From Sepiola atlantica (Eukaryota > Mollusca > Cephalopoda > Sepiida > Sepiolidae): a DNA stretch of 64,000 bases. Shown one piece after another: positions 22,985 to 33,124 of this stretch. Below the pieces are notes generated by a model, which was given only the letters and a program-made list of their open reading frames with translations, was not told the origin of the DNA and made no database searches. Where the stretch lies: contig OY744525.1 in assembly GCA_963556195.1 (NCBI GenBank), forward strand, positions 41,988,576 through 42,052,575, given 5' to 3'. The first letter of the stretch is position 1; each line of letters begins with the position of its first letter. The position numbers and the translations under genes were made by a program.

Positions 22985-23225
22985 GACCTGTGCATTTGGC
23001 ATAATAGTATGAGTGTTCACTAATGGGCTGGGACACCAGGGTTCAATCCTCAGTCAAGTCAAACTAAAGACTAAAAAAAAAGTACTTGATGCCCCCTTGC
23101 TAAACACTTAGAATTATAAGGTGCAGATCAAGGGTAAGTGGAGTAATCCTGGGAAAGGAGTGACACCCTCCACTACATCTCGAAATGAAATGACTATGGT
23201 CGACCAATTTACTTCTTTTTTTTTT
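22985..23225 (+). mobile_element. tRNA-derived SINE (SINE-V), copy 2
   Basis: A Pol III A-box-like segment (TGGCATAATAGTATGAG, about 22997) and a good B box GGTTCAATCC (23041-23050) lie about 35-40 bp apart, as in a tRNA-derived head. The body shares GTACTTGATGCCCCCTTGCT, GAATTATAAGGTG and AAGTGGAGTAAT with copy 1 at 18585-18785. Confidence 0.75.
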
Positions 23226-23354
23226 TTTACTTTACGAGAGAATAATGGGTGGAACATGCTTTTTTTTTCTTCTAATATCTCTCTGCACACTGGATATACA
23301 TTGGCAAGAAGAGGACAAAAATTAAATTTACTACACAATTTGTTGTTTTTTTTC

Positions 23355-24050
23355 TAAGAGAGTAATATATGTGTTAAACAAATTGCTTAATCAAGTTAAA
23401 AATAAACTGGTATAGAATATTTTTAAAATAAATTTGATGAATTAAAAAAAAGGAACTTTTGGGGTCTATCTGATTAAATATTTAAGAGTTTTTATCTATA
23501 TATTCCTATTATACCTGAAAAGAAATATGAACTCTTTTCTCACAGATTTCACGATAGCAATATGTTTGTTTTTAAAACGTATTTTGGTGTCTAATTGACT
23601 TGTATTTGTTAAAGGGCTTAAGGTTATCTTCATATTATTGTTTTTCTTTCACCTTTTAAAGATTTCAAAAACTAAATTACCATATTGTTAGATTATTTTC
23701 TAACATAGTAAGATATGTTTGGAAAAGAATTGCTTAATCAGGTTAAACTTAGCAATTGTATAGAATATTTAAAGAATAAACTGGGTGAATTAAAAAAAAA
23801 TAATAGTAAAAGAATGAACTTAAAAGTAACTTTTTGAGGTCTATCTGATAAAATAGTTAGGAGAATTTTGATCTAATATATTCCTATTATACAATTTATG
23901 ATAAAAAATATGCACTGTCTTTTCTCACAGATTTCACAATAGCAATGTTTTTTTTTCTAAATTGTTTTCAAGTATTTTGGTGTCCATTTATTATGTATTT
24001 ATTAAAAGTCTCAAGGTTATCTCCGTATTACTGTTCCGTTGACCCTTTTA
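23355..24050 (+). repeat. Tandem duplication, about 355-bp unit
   Basis: Unit 1 (about 23355-23690) and unit 2 (about 23710-24050) share, in order: ATTGCTTAATCA.GTTAAA, TATAGAATATTT, GGTCTATCTGAT.AAATA, ATATATTCCTATTATAC, TTTTCTCACAGATTTCAC and AAGGTTATCT.C.TATTA. They are non-coding and differ by many substitutions and small indels, so the duplication is old. Confidence 0.75.
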
Positions 24051-24063
24051 GAAGCGAAATGTT

Positions 24064-24335
24064 AAAATATCTGAATCCAATATATAAAGTAAAGTAAAAC
24101 TATCATTTCTTTGTTATCGATAGCTTTCTTCCTACAAAATCAATTATTTGATTCTGGTTTGTCAGTTTTTTTGGTGGATCATTACAGCATGCTATTAAGA
24201 ACAATAAAATGTAATTCGATTTAATTACTCCCAGAAAATACTTTGACCAATTCAGAATTATTTTCATGTGGACACCATTTAAAAATGGGGGACATAACTC
24301 TGTATTCGTCAATACAGAGTTACTTCCCTTTCAAA
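24064..24335 (+). repeat. Interspersed repeat R1, copy 2
   Basis: Aligns along its length to 104-345 and 25135-25385. Ends at the CTCTGTATTCGTCAATACAG hairpin. Confidence 0.8.
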
Positions 24336-24412
24336 ATAATTTGAAAAAAATCTGCATAGAGCAAAAAACAAAACAAATTTCAAGTAACAACACTACCAGG
24401 CAATGCAGAGTA

Positions 24413-24779
24413 TTTATTTACCTCCTCTCCAGGAGGTTAGGCACAAGGCCAGTTTTATCTTACTCCCACAAGTAAGATGTGATCCAAGGTTGGGTCAGGA
24501 AAGTGGGGTTTGAAAAGCCAGCGCCCGAGAAAGTGAGCACTCTGGCCATTAAAAATTGCCTGGGCAGCCCCGTCGGCATTCCCCGGTAGGAGCTCCTCAG
24601 GCAGTAAGCAATAAACTTACTCCTCCCCAAAGAGAGGAGGCAAAGCCTGGGAGGGTGGACCTCCTAGAACTGCACAGGGCCGTCCCATAGACAGGCGTAA
24701 ATCAAGCTCCGAAGGCCAAGACGATACCAGTCTATGGGGTGCAGTATCCATCGGAACAGATACTACACTTTGATCTTGG
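24413..24779 (-). mobile_element. U2 snRNA-headed SINE, copy 2
   Basis: Minus-strand copy of the family. Its U2 head is 5' shortened (begins near AAGATCAAAGTGTAGTATCT) and the body and 3' end match the other copies. It is flanked by a 17-bp target duplication with one mismatch (24396-24412, CCAGGCAATGCAGAGTA; and 24780-24796), which proves retroposition. The duplicated target belongs to an R5-type CCGGGCAACGC end, so this SINE landed in an older repeat. Confidence 0.9.
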
Positions 24780-24796
24780 CCAGGCAACGCAGAGTA

Positions 24797-25134
24797 GGTA
24801 TAGCTAATATTGTAATATAGGAAATAACAAACATTTTGCAAAATACAAACTTCCTTTATCAATAAAGAAAAAACTAAAAGGCGCCCCCCCCCCCCCCCGG
24901 AAAAAAACGGATTGAATTATAAACCAGACAAAACGCAGTATATTTCTTAAAATATGTTGTAGCTGTTATTAAAACATGCATCCAATAGAATAGAGAGCCC
25001 CCCCCTCCTGTGGGATGAAACCTGTCATGACTGACAGCATGAATAAGAATGAATGACTGAACAGGTGAGTATATGGCAGTTCAATTGATTTGAGTCACTG
25101 GTCAAGGCAACCCACAAAGAAACAGGAGAAAAAT
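24797..25134. other. C-run and AT-rich spacer
   Basis: A pure C tract lies at 24883-24898 and a second short one near 24999. No other structure was recognised. Confidence 0.45.
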
Positions 25135-25385
25135 AATAAAATATCTGATCTGAATTTAATATATGAAGTAAAGTCAGTCTCTTTATCATCGGAAGCTTTC
25201 TTCCTACAAAACCAATATTTGATTCTGGTTCATCAGTCCTTTTTGTGGATTGTTGTAGCATTAAGAAGAATAAAATGTAATTCGATTTAATTCCTTCCGG
25301 AAAATACTGTGACTGGCTCAGAATTATTTTCATGTGGGCACCATCTTAAAACTCTGTATTCGTTAATACGGAGTTACTTCCCTCT
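25135..25385 (+). repeat. Interspersed repeat R1, copy 3
   Basis: Same order of blocks as 24064-24335, ending at CTCTGTATTCGTTAATACGG. Less decayed than copy 1 over its right half. Confidence 0.8.
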
Positions 25386-25439
25386 ATTTGGAATAAAAAT
25401 AATATTTTTGTAAAAAAAAGGTAAAAAATGATGACTAAT

Positions 25440-26085
25440 TCGGAAATCCTTATCATTTCTATATTTTCTACTAGATGCAGTAAAGTCATTTTAGTTTTTA
25501 ATTTTTATTTGTTTGCACTTTTTTTTTAAGTTATAGAGAAAAATGAATAAAATTTTAGTAATAAGGTAGACAACTCCTATTATATTCTTCAATTTAAAAT
25601 GCGTTATTCTCCTTTACATTATTTGAGGTATGATTATGATTGAAGACCTTTTTTCGACACTGAAATTAAAGTTTTCTGGTATTACTTATGTCTTCCCATG
25701 CCAAATTTCCTGATTTGCAGTGCCGTGTTAAAGAAACATAAATCGTTGTCTTTGTTAAAAGAAGAACAAAGAAAAGTCTTAAATCTATCAGAAGTTTAAA
25801 GTTTTTTTTATGACTGACGGAAGCTGATTTTTATTTTTAGGTGATTATTTTTAAAATGTTTCATATTACTAGTTATCCAGGCCGAAATAAGAAATTTTAA
25901 AAATAAATTGTAGCGATGTACGCTATTATATTGCCAATAACATGGTAAAACAATAGCAAATGGAAATTTGCTAGTCAGAAGCAAAGTTTGATTTGTCAAC
26001 TTAAATGTTATTTTGGTCCAACTTTTAAAATTCGACAAGATGAATTTATGTTGGCTATATAGATATACTAGAAGAACAGTATGAT
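25440..26085 (+). repeat. Interspersed repeat R5, copy 2 (longest)
   Basis: Uninterrupted R5 with GCAGTAAAGTCATTTTAGTT near the start, a GGTAGACAACTCCTATTATA block, the AGGTGATTATTT block, and GTCAGAAGCAAAGTTTGATT near the end. No coding potential was recognised. Confidence 0.7.
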
Positions 26086-26204
26086 TTACAGATATGTAAG
26101 TAAATTATGCATTTTTGAAGAGTTATAAACGATAAAAACATGAAGTAAAGAACAGAATAATATGTAAATACTTATGAAGCTTGTGGCCATTTGTAATGTT
26201 TGTA

Positions 26205-26350
26205 GTTAGTCCCCCCAAAATGTATGCACCCTGTGAATCGTTATAACTCGTTCAATTTATAGCAAATCAGTAAGAAAAAATTGGAAGTAGGTTGTAGAAA
26301 TCAAATTATGTTATGCAAGTAATTTCTAGAACTAAATAATGTAATATTGA
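26205..26350 (+). mobile_element. MITE-2, single-arm fragment
   Basis: CCCCCCAAAATGTATGCACC and GTTATAACTCGTTCA match the left arm of the complete element at 29071-29646. Only one arm is present. Confidence 0.6.
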
Positions 26351-26459
26351 ATGTAAATACATCATTATTTATCTGATACCAGAAATGCTTCGTTCAATCT
26401 TGAAGAAATATTTTATTAATGATAACGTAAGCATAATTTTCTTTTGAGGTGAGTATAGA

Positions 26460-26840
26460 AAAATGTGTCCATATTACCAATCCTCTGGGCCGGAATAAGT
26501 AATTTTTTTAAAGTACATTAAGCAAAGTACAATTTTTATTCCAAAAGATGTGATACAATAATAAGTAAAAAAAAAAATAGCTACACAGAATCAAATATTG
26601 ATTTGCCAGTTTAAATGCTATGTAGGTTTGATGTCTAAAATCTGACTGACTTTTCTTTTTATATTAGATATGCATTTTGTGTAGTTAGGCAGAATTTGTT
26701 CATTTGAGCAATAACATGGTACAACAATAACAAATGAAAATTTTGCTAATCAGAAGCAAAGTTTGATTTGTCAGCTTAAATGCTATTTCGGTCCAACTCA
26801 TAAAGTTATCTTGCCGAATTTTAAATGCTAGATATACTAA
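26460..26840 (+). repeat. Interspersed repeat R5, partial copies
   Basis: Two overlapping decayed second halves of R5, each with an ATTTGTCAG/ATTTGCCAGTTTAAATGCTA block. Possibly an internal duplication of R5. Confidence 0.55.
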
Positions 26841-26993
26841 CAGAAATTTATTAGTGTTAATATATTTCTGATATGAAGAGTAAGTAAATGCTAAAAAACA
26901 TGAAATATAGAACTGAATAATAAGAAAGTATTTACAAAACTAGCAGTCATTTTCAAGCCAGGATTGAAACTCTTAAATTATTAAGTGATTTGC

Positions 26994-26997
<4 letters not shown>

Positions 26998-27048
<51 letters not shown>
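26998..27048. repeat. (TA)n microsatellite
   Basis: Pure TA dinucleotides. It is the left border of the class B hammerhead hairpin and the first long TA array in the window. Confidence 0.95.
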
Positions 27049-27049
<1 letters not shown>

Positions 27050-27127
27050 GAAGAGAGGAATGAAGGTAATCCGACGTGATGGGAAAATGAAAAAGGAAAA
27101 CCAAAAAATGGATGTTTTTTATGTGTA

Positions 27128-27164
27128 CATTAACGTTTCGTCTTTATTTATAAGACTTCATCAG
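27128..27164 (-). ncRNA. Hammerhead-like core, class B, left arm
   Basis: On the minus strand: CTGATGA, one extra A, helix II GTCTT/AAGAC with a 7-nt loop, GAA, then helix III ACGT-TA-ATGT (one G-U pair) and a GUA cleavage triplet. Helix I is poorly formed in cis, so self-cleavage activity is uncertain. Confidence 0.6.
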
Positions 27165-27300
27165 GATGATAAAATAGAGAAAAAATGTCATGCAAGTACG
27201 GATACATGTAGGGTAGACATATTGGGAGGAAAAATGAAATGAATATGTCTACCCTACATGTATCTGTACTTGCATGACATTTTTTCTCTATTTTATCATC

Positions 27301-27345
27301 CTGATGAAGTCTTATAAATAAAGACGAAACGTTGATGTACACATA
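27301..27345 (+). ncRNA. Hammerhead-like core, class B, right arm
   Basis: CTGATGA at 27301-27307, an extra A at 27308, helix II 27309-27313 with 27321-27325, GAA at 27326-27328, helix III 27329-27332 with 27335-27338, and predicted cleavage after A27339. The extra base at position 10.1 and a weak helix I are departures from the type I consensus. Confidence 0.6.
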
Positions 27346-27412
27346 AAAAACATCCATTTTTTGGTTTTCCTTTTTCATTTTCCCATATATATATATATAT
27401 ATAAAGGAAATT

Positions 27413-27882
27413 GACAACATCTTTGAGGCACGCATGAAAATGTATTTAAGTGAAATATTTTTGAAAATCAACAATCGTGCAATCTAAATGAAAAAAATCA
27501 TTTATTTAATTTTTTTTTTTTGCAAGCTTTCGTTGTAGAACAACTTTGTCAGGCGAGACTGTCTTATGGTTGATTTTTTCTTCTTTTCTTCTTCCTCATT
27601 TTGATGGTATTAACCCAGAGGGGTCGAATCATGATAGAAGTAGAAGAACACGTTAAGTTATAAAAGACGTTAGGATAAGTAGAAGTCCAGTCGATGTTAT
27701 GCACAGATTGGCGCTTTTTAAATAAGGACATTGACAACATCTTTGAGGCACGCATGAAAGGGAAAAAACTATAAGACAAAATTGTTCTACAACGAAAGCT
27801 TGCAAAAAAAAAAAAAAGAAATTAAATACATGTTTTTTTTTTTCATTTAAATTGCACGATGTGTTGATTTTCAAAAATATTT
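27413..27882. mobile_element. Foldback element, class F, with hammerhead-like remnants
   Basis: Arms 27455-27551 and 27775-27882 are inverted copies that share CAAGCTTTCGTTGTAGAACA and its complement. On the minus strand the left arm reads CTGACAA, helix II GTTG/CAAC, then GAAAGC. That is hammerhead geometry with G8 replaced by A and no proper cleavage triplet, so it is predicted dead. A 27-bp phrase starting GACAACATCTTTGAGGCACG occurs directly at 27413 and 27733, next to each arm. Confidence 0.65.
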
Positions 27883-27885
27883 CAC

Positions 27886-27887
<2 letters not shown>

Positions 27888-27932
<45 letters not shown>
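27888..27932. repeat. (TA)n microsatellite
   Basis: Right border of the class F foldback. A shorter TA run at about 27386-27402 separates classes B and F. Confidence 0.95.
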
Positions 27933-27934
<2 letters not shown>

Positions 27935-27944
27935 TCACATCAGT

Positions 27945-28225
27945 ATAGTTAATAGCAGAATAATCTATTCTGCATGCATCATGCTCAATATGACTCATTT
28001 TATTTGGACAACTCGTAATATGGAAATATTTTTAAATTATGACCGAAAAATCAAAATCAGCAAGGGGAATAACGCATATTTTTAATTGAAGAATATAAAA
28101 GTGTTGTCTTCCTTACAACTGAAATTGTATTTCTATTTTTGTATAAGTTTTAAAATGTGCAAACAAATAAAATATTAACTAAAATGACTTCACTGCATCC
28201 CGGACAACGCCGAGAAGGTAGAGCT
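27945..28225 (-). repeat. Interspersed repeat R5, copy in minus orientation
   Basis: Ends at CCCGGACAACGCCGAGAAGG, the complement of the R5 start. Contains complements of the AGGTGATT and GTAGACAACTC blocks. Confidence 0.65.
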
Positions 28226-28254
28226 AGTAATAAATAAAGTAAGCAATATATAGT

Positions 28255-28320
28255 CATTCACATGTTTTGATGTATCACAGCTCGTTAGTGTGGCTAGCTT
28301 TAAGGCAGAAACAAAACTCG
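28255..28320 (-). ncRNA. Degenerate hammerhead-like sequence, class G
   Basis: On the minus strand it resembles the class G tail (GAGCTGTGATACA, GTGAATGACTATATA), but the core has become CTAACGA and the GAAA junction is altered. Predicted non-functional. Confidence 0.5.
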
Positions 28321-28484
28321 ACGTTTAAAAATTTTTTTTTTACAATCTGCATTTCAAAGCGCTCACCTATCGATGCGAGGTCGCGAGTAAGTGAATTCTT
28401 AAGATCAATTCGTTTTTACGAAGAGCATTATCGCAAATAGTAGCGAGTGGATCTGCGTATCACAATGCTGAAACTATGAAGGGC

Positions 28485-28560
28485 ATATATAGTCATCCAC
28501 AGACTGTTTCGCTGTATCACAGCTCTTCAGTGTGGCTATACAGGCAAATGCTTCAAACCG
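28485..28560 (-). ncRNA. Hammerhead-like sequence, class G, minus strand
   Basis: Minus strand: CTGAAGA (complement at 28524-28530), helix II GCTGT-GAT-ACAGC, GAAA, then CAGTCTGTGG. The core and helix II are intact and identical to 55633-55690. A 4-bp deletion after helix III leaves G where the cleavable H17 should be, so cleavage is predicted to be lost. The sequence upstream on the minus strand resembles a decayed tRNA-like head. Confidence 0.65.
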
Positions 28561-28604
28561 GGATCAAAATTCGACAGTCAGTTCCTTCTAACCAGTTATC
28601 GACA

Positions 28605-28606
<2 letters not shown>

Positions 28607-28638
<32 letters not shown>
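28607..28638. repeat. (TA)n microsatellite
   Basis: Borders the class A hammerhead element on its 3' side (the element is on the minus strand). Confidence 0.95.
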
Positions 28639-28639
<1 letters not shown>

Positions 28640-28643
<4 letters not shown>

Positions 28644-28775
28644 TTTGTTATTGTTTATTATCTATGTACGTATACGTTTCGTCCTTTTTAATCCGGACTC
28701 ATCAGCATAGAGATATGACTATTCACTACCGGTCGTACGATTCGAAACCCTGGATTACACACACACACATATATA
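28640..28775 (-). mobile_element. SINE-like element with hammerhead tail, class A, copy 1
   Basis: Minus-strand counterpart of 59489-59652. The head is reduced, keeping only a piece resembling the region before the ribozyme (complement of ACTACCGGTCGTACG). The hammerhead and the AT-rich 3' tail (ATAATAAACAATAACAAATA on the minus strand) are intact. Bounded by (TA)n on both sides. Confidence 0.75.
28655..28715 (-). ncRNA. Hammerhead ribozyme, type I, class A, copy 1
   Basis: Minus strand, reading downwards: CTGATGA (complement at 28699-28705), helix II GTCC/GGAC, GAA, helix III ACGT-AT-ACGT, GUA cleavage triplet, then CATAGA, which pairs with the CTATG just before the core to form helix I. 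All invariant core residues are present. The two-nucleotide helix III loop is very tight, as in Penelope-associated hammerheads that are thought to work better as dimers. Confidence 0.85.
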
Positions 28776-28778
28776 TAT

Positions 28779-28850
<72 letters not shown>
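28776..28850. repeat. (TA)n microsatellite with (CA)n edge
   Basis: Long pure TA array preceded by short ACACAC runs. It abuts the class A element. Confidence 0.95.
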
Positions 28851-28854
<4 letters not shown>

Positions 28855-29070
28855 GCTTTTTAGTTGACACTCATGTTTGTGTAGCTAATAACATTATTAA
28901 ATGAAATGGTTAATTTATCTACAAGGCTGAGAACAAAAAAAATAGAAAATTCACAAAGAGAAAAATGAGATCCGAAACAGAATTCGAACCTGTGCCTTTG
29001 CCAACGCCCAACAGGACTACAGTGAACACAAAAGTTAAATGTGTACAGAGAACTTAAATCTCTTTCTTTA

Positions 29071-29646
29071 TACAGGGTGACCCCCCCCCCCCCCCAAAAA
29101 AAAATGTATGCACCCTTTGAATTGTTATAACTCATTCAGTTTACTGATTTTAACTTGCAAACAAGATTGATAGAAGAGTAAGAATACACGTTTAAAAATA
29201 AGGACAGTAAAATTAACAAAAAAATGTAGAAAATTATCTTTTAATATTAATTTATTAATTTAATAATAATGTCAAGGCTACTTGGGGTAATTTCAGAATG
29301 TTCATAAATTAACCCTAACCTTAACCCAAACCCGGATATAGTTCCGGTTAATTTATGAACATGGTAGGGGAAATTTTGTAAAACGTTTGTAGATCCAATG
29401 TATCATGATATGAAAAGTGTACTGAGCAGAATGGGTTAGGGTTAGGATTAATTTTATGAACATTTTTTAATTACCCCTTTACGTTTATTAAAAGATAATT
29501 TTCTACGTTTTTTGTTCATTTTAATGTCAATATTTTCAAATGTGTAGTTTTACTCTTCTATCAAAATTGTTTGCAAGTTAAAATCAGTAAATTGAACGAG
29601 TTATAACGATTCAAAAGGTGCATGCATGGGGGGGGTACACCCTGTA
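29071..29646. mobile_element. MITE-2, foldback DNA element
   Basis: Ends are TACAGGGTGAC...and its complement ...ACACCCTGTA, consistent with TA target duplications. The arms are long: the inverted similarity extends inward about 170 bp and, more loosely, to nearly the centre, where telomere-like CCCTAACC / GGTTAGGG phrases pair. C- and G-runs lie just inside the ends. The ends resemble those of the mariner copy at 59944, so the element may be mobilised by related transposases. Confidence 0.8.
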
Positions 29647-30207
29647 TATTTGTTTATTTACACTATTAAACCATGTCTCCCCAATGTGTGTCAGTGGCGA
29701 TTATCCGGTGAACTTGTAATTAAGTAAACAAAGCCCCTTAGAATAATTAACCATTTCATTTAATAACGGTTTTAACCATGCAAACACAAGTGTAAACCAA
29801 AAATGCAGCGTTCTATATATTGTTGGAAATATATATCCCTTGGTTTATTGTGTGTGCACATTGGCTTTTCTGCTGAAAGTTTTCCAGTAGATCAATTATT
29901 TTTACTTTCTCTTAAACATTTACTGCTCCAGAAAATTGTTGGTAAAACTGCCAAATCCTTACACCCCCCCCCCCCCATCTTGCCTCAAACAAAGCAATAT
30001 TCAGGAATATGCAACCGACAAAAAATCTCCTCTTCACCTAAAAAAAAAAAAAAATCTTAGCAATTATAGTTGTTGCCCTTACTAGATTAAACTAACCCTT
30101 GGGGGCTGTTCGGCATCATATTGGAAGGGCTGAATAGATTTTATGACACATTATGGAGAGCTGTGAAAGATGTAGGAAGGATGATATGGAAGATGCACAT
30201 AGGAATT
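29647..30207. other. No recognisable feature
   Basis: Short homopolymer runs (C at about 29965, A at about 30040). The frame at 29803-30060 has no recognised domain. Confidence 0.4.
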
Positions 30208-30418
30208 ATTATATATATATATATATTCTTCTTTTGTTTAGAAGAAGAGAAAAAATATGGCAGAGCAGTGTGAAGGAGATCTAGAGATGAAAGTATATAG
30301 ACATTTTATTATGCTCGTTTTTGTTAAAAACCCGACTAACACATGTGTGATGCTTTACAGATATCTACATGATATATATGTATATATGTGGAATATTTAC
30401 TATATAGAATAGAAGATA

Positions 30419-30593
30419 AGCATGAAAACAGACTAGTAGAAATAACACAGAAACATCTCTAAATATTTTAGTTGTGTCAAACAAACTTAACTTTTTGTGT
30501 AGAAGATGAAGATTAAGGTCGCTTGACATGACCGAAATATCGGTTTCTTTTAGAGATGTGTCTGTGTTATTTCTACTCGTCTGTTTTTGTGCT
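30419..30593. mobile_element. Foldback element, class H, with hammerhead-like remnant
   Basis: Inverted arms (30419-30462 and 30549-30593) share GTAGAAATAACACAGAAACA. Between them on the plus strand is TGAAGA, helix II GGTC/GACC (30517-30532) and GAAATATCGG. It keeps the general hammerhead order but lacks an intact CTGANGA and a clear cleavage site. TA arrays lie on both sides at some distance. Confidence 0.5.
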
Positions 30594-30682
30594 TATTTAA
30601 CATTCCATTTCTGTCTGAAATTTAATTTCATGTTTTAAACTCCCTCATATACAAAGATTACATATCTATAGTATTTATAGCT

Positions 30683-30689
<7 letters not shown>

Positions 30690-30746
<57 letters not shown>
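30690..30746. repeat. (TA)n microsatellite
   Basis: TA array with one TG interruption. Confidence 0.95.
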
Positions 30747-30748
<2 letters not shown>

Positions 30749-30774
30749 TAGCAAATATATGTTTCTTCTGGTCG

Positions 30775-31050
30775 CATATTTTTGCTAGGCTGAGAGGATA
30801 TCAATATCATGACGAACGAACACTATCCCTCCCCCCAGGAGTTAATGCCTGGGAGGATGATATGACAAGATAAGTGATAGTACACTACTCCTTACCCCCC
30901 CCCCCCCAAATAAAAAGGAAAAGGTATTCCTGGGATGATGGTATCGTAAGGAACGAACACATACTATACTGCCCCCCTCCCCCCAAAATAAGAGGATGTA
31001 ATGTCTGAAAAGAATATATCACGACAAATTAAAATATACTACTATCTACC
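30775..31050 (-). repeat. Imperfect minisatellite with C-runs
   Basis: Three units of about 90 bp, each with CGAACGAACAC, a C-run of 6-14, and a TGGGA.GATG-type block. Related to 7320-7570 in inverse orientation. Confidence 0.6.
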
Positions 31051-31774
31051 TTGAAAAATAATGAAACTGAAATTCTAAGGTTTTTAAAACGTTATCCTAT
31101 TGGTTTTTTTTTATTAAATCGCTTTAATTAATATTAGTAATATTAATATAATTATTAATATCAACAAAACTGTTGCGTATATATAAGAAAATATTACGAT
31201 ACAAATTAGAAATATATATTACAGAATGTTAATTTATTAGATACTCTTTATTAAATTAATATGCAAATTAGGAAAATCTACCGCTGTTTGTGGGTGTTTG
31301 CAGACTACTATATATACGGTATTTCAAAATATTATGTATCATAGAATTAAATAAGCGTAGACAGTTTTGATGTTAATATAGTTAGGACAGGTGAAAAAAC
31401 GTCTTCATTTATTCATTTAGATATAGCAGTAACATGAAAATCAACCTCTCAAAATCGGAACAAAGCCAATTCAAGACAGCTGACTTTGCACACACAAAGG
31501 GTTCGATATCTTTCAAAGCTTTATAACAATAAAAAATAATAGTTTGGCTTATCTTAACACTAATCGACTGCATCGATTTTACAACAATAAGAAATAACTA
31601 CTATAAAGAAAAAAATATTAAAGATCTTTTTGAAAAAAACAATCCCCACATCTTACTCTCATACTTCAAAAAAATCGGACTCTAAAGAAAACGGAACATT
31701 ACATATATATAAATCAAAATAAAAAGGGGAAACCCTCCAATTTCCATAAATATTCGGCATAAAATAACCCTAAG
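31051..31774. other. No recognisable feature
   Basis: Very AT-rich. No repeat or coding match was recognised. Confidence 0.45.
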
Positions 31775-32069
31775 TTTTGACATGCTGTTCAAGCCCTTCG
31801 TCCAGTCTAGAGAGACTATGGATACCCCTATAAGGGGCTGGCTGCGCGTGTAATTATGAAGCAAGGGTTGCGCAATCTCTAACAACACCTCTCCTGAGTC
31901 GGCACTGCTTGATTCCAATGGCAAGCAGTTCAAGACGACTGGAAACAATGCCGAGATAAACAGAGAGCACATACAGCACCTGGTAGTCCCAAATGGTCAC
32001 CCATTTAATACTGGCCAGGCTCGACGTCGCTTAACTTCGGTGATCTAACGGAAGGTGTCAACGTGATTG
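31775..32069 (-). mobile_element. 5S rRNA-headed SINE, copy 1
   Basis: The minus strand begins (at 32069) with a region matching 5S rRNA over about 100 nt: ACGTTGA, GATCACCGAAGTTAAGCGAC (5S internal A-box region), CCAGTATTAAATGGGTGACC (C-box region) and GGTGCTGTA. It then continues into a non-5S body (CTCGGCATTGTTTCCAGT, GAGATTGCGCAACCCTTGCT, ATCCATAGTCTCTC) shared with 33665-33965. The order 5S head plus unrelated body is that of SINE3-type elements transcribed from a type 1 Pol III promoter. Confidence 0.85.
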
Positions 32070-32174
32070 TACCGTTAACTGTTAAAACTATAAAAATATA
32101 AATGATTTAAAGTAAACAAAGCTTTTTAGAGCATATTACCAATTAAAAAATGAAATCGTCCTACCCATAAAATA

Positions 32175-32230
32175 CCATTCAACAACTTGATCCGGCATTA
32201 AATGACCCAAAGATGGTTGATATGCCGTAG
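32175..32230 (-). repeat. Dispersed motif R7, minus copy
   Basis: Complement of TACGGCATATCAACCATC and GGGTCATTTAATGCCGGAT. See 21868-21925. Confidence 0.6.
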
Positions 32231-32554
32231 AACAAACCATAAAAATAAAAATATCTTAACACTTTATTGTAGTTTCATATATGTGTAAGTTATGCCAGTA
32301 TTGTATAGATGAAAAGAGATAAAGTACATTCGTATTTTTCAGTTTGTGCTTATCCATCTACTGAATACCTCCAACCACGGATCGAACTCAATATTTTCTA
32401 ATATTGCGAAAGATTTCATGTTTGAACGAACATTTAGCATGACTGAGTGAACGGCACAAAATCTCATAAAACAATGTAAGTTATAAGTGCATCATGTTTT
32501 TTTTTCTTTTCAACTCAGAAACATAAAAAAAAGAAAAGTTCAGATTCTATCCAA

Positions 32555-32850
32555 GAGTTTGCATTGATTTGCTACTAGCTGTTAAACCCGACATAGTGAT
32601 ATGGGACAAGAGGGAGAAAGTAGCAACCCTAGTTGAAGTCAGTGTCGCTAATGATGCAGGCTTAAATAGAGCTGAGAGGGAGAAGAAAACTAAATAGCGG
32701 GGTGTTATGTACATCATGAAAAGAAACTGGAATCTTAGTAAAATCTCCATCATTCCAGTAATCGTAGGAGCAACCGGACTCATGAAAAAGAATTTCAAAA
32801 GCTACCCGGTGAATCAAGTGCAAGAGAGACACAAAAAATTGCACTAAAAA
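32555..32850 (+). pseudogene. Non-LTR element ORF C-terminal (endonuclease-like) fragment
   Basis: A plus-strand frame reads AVKPDIVIWDKREKVATLVEVSVANDAG, then LNRAEREKKTK, an in-frame TAG, then NWNLSKISIIPVIVGATGLMKKN and a stop. The PDI.IWDK...TLVEVSV core followed by a conserved R.EREK.KY-like helix and I.PV.VGATG is what one sees at the C-terminus of R2/CRE-like and related retrotransposon proteins with a restriction-like endonuclease fold. One nonsense codon replaces an expected tyrosine. The rest of the element is absent, so this is a small dead fragment. Confidence 0.7.
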
Positions 32851-33124
32851 AACGGTTAGAATCCTTAAAAGATCTATCTGTTGGAGTCTCTGAAAAAGTG
32901 TGTGAATGTCTGGCATGTTATAAGATGTCCCATCGCCAACAAAAAGATAAGAAAATTGAAAAAAAAAAAAAAAAAATAACAATGTGCATTCATTTGTATA
33001 TATACATATATCCACCTCATTACACAAAATTTAGCAAGTAAGAAAAGAAAAAAAAAAGAAATGCTGAACGAGACCATTTCAAGTGTTTAGGGAAAGGGAG
33101 AAAGCAAATAGCGAGTCCGACCTC
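32851..33124. other. A-rich DNA
   Basis: Poly-A patch at 32960-32976 and a second near 33045. The minus-strand frames across 32547-33077 are antisense or low complexity. Confidence 0.45.

Larger units (their letters stand above)
27080..27385. mobile_element. Foldback hammerhead element, class B
   Basis: Two arms of about 144 bp (27080-27223 and 27242-27385) are inverted copies with only a few mismatches around an 18-bp loop. The DNA or RNA of this locus could form a very long hairpin. (TA)n lies on both sides. Each arm contains a hammerhead-like core, one per strand. No protein is encoded; the frames here translate the arms. Confidence 0.85.

Noticed and set aside
31965..32068. A functional 5S rRNA gene
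   Set aside because: Several conserved positions differ, there is no terminator T-run at the 5S 3' end, and the sequence continues into a SINE body shared with 33665-33965.
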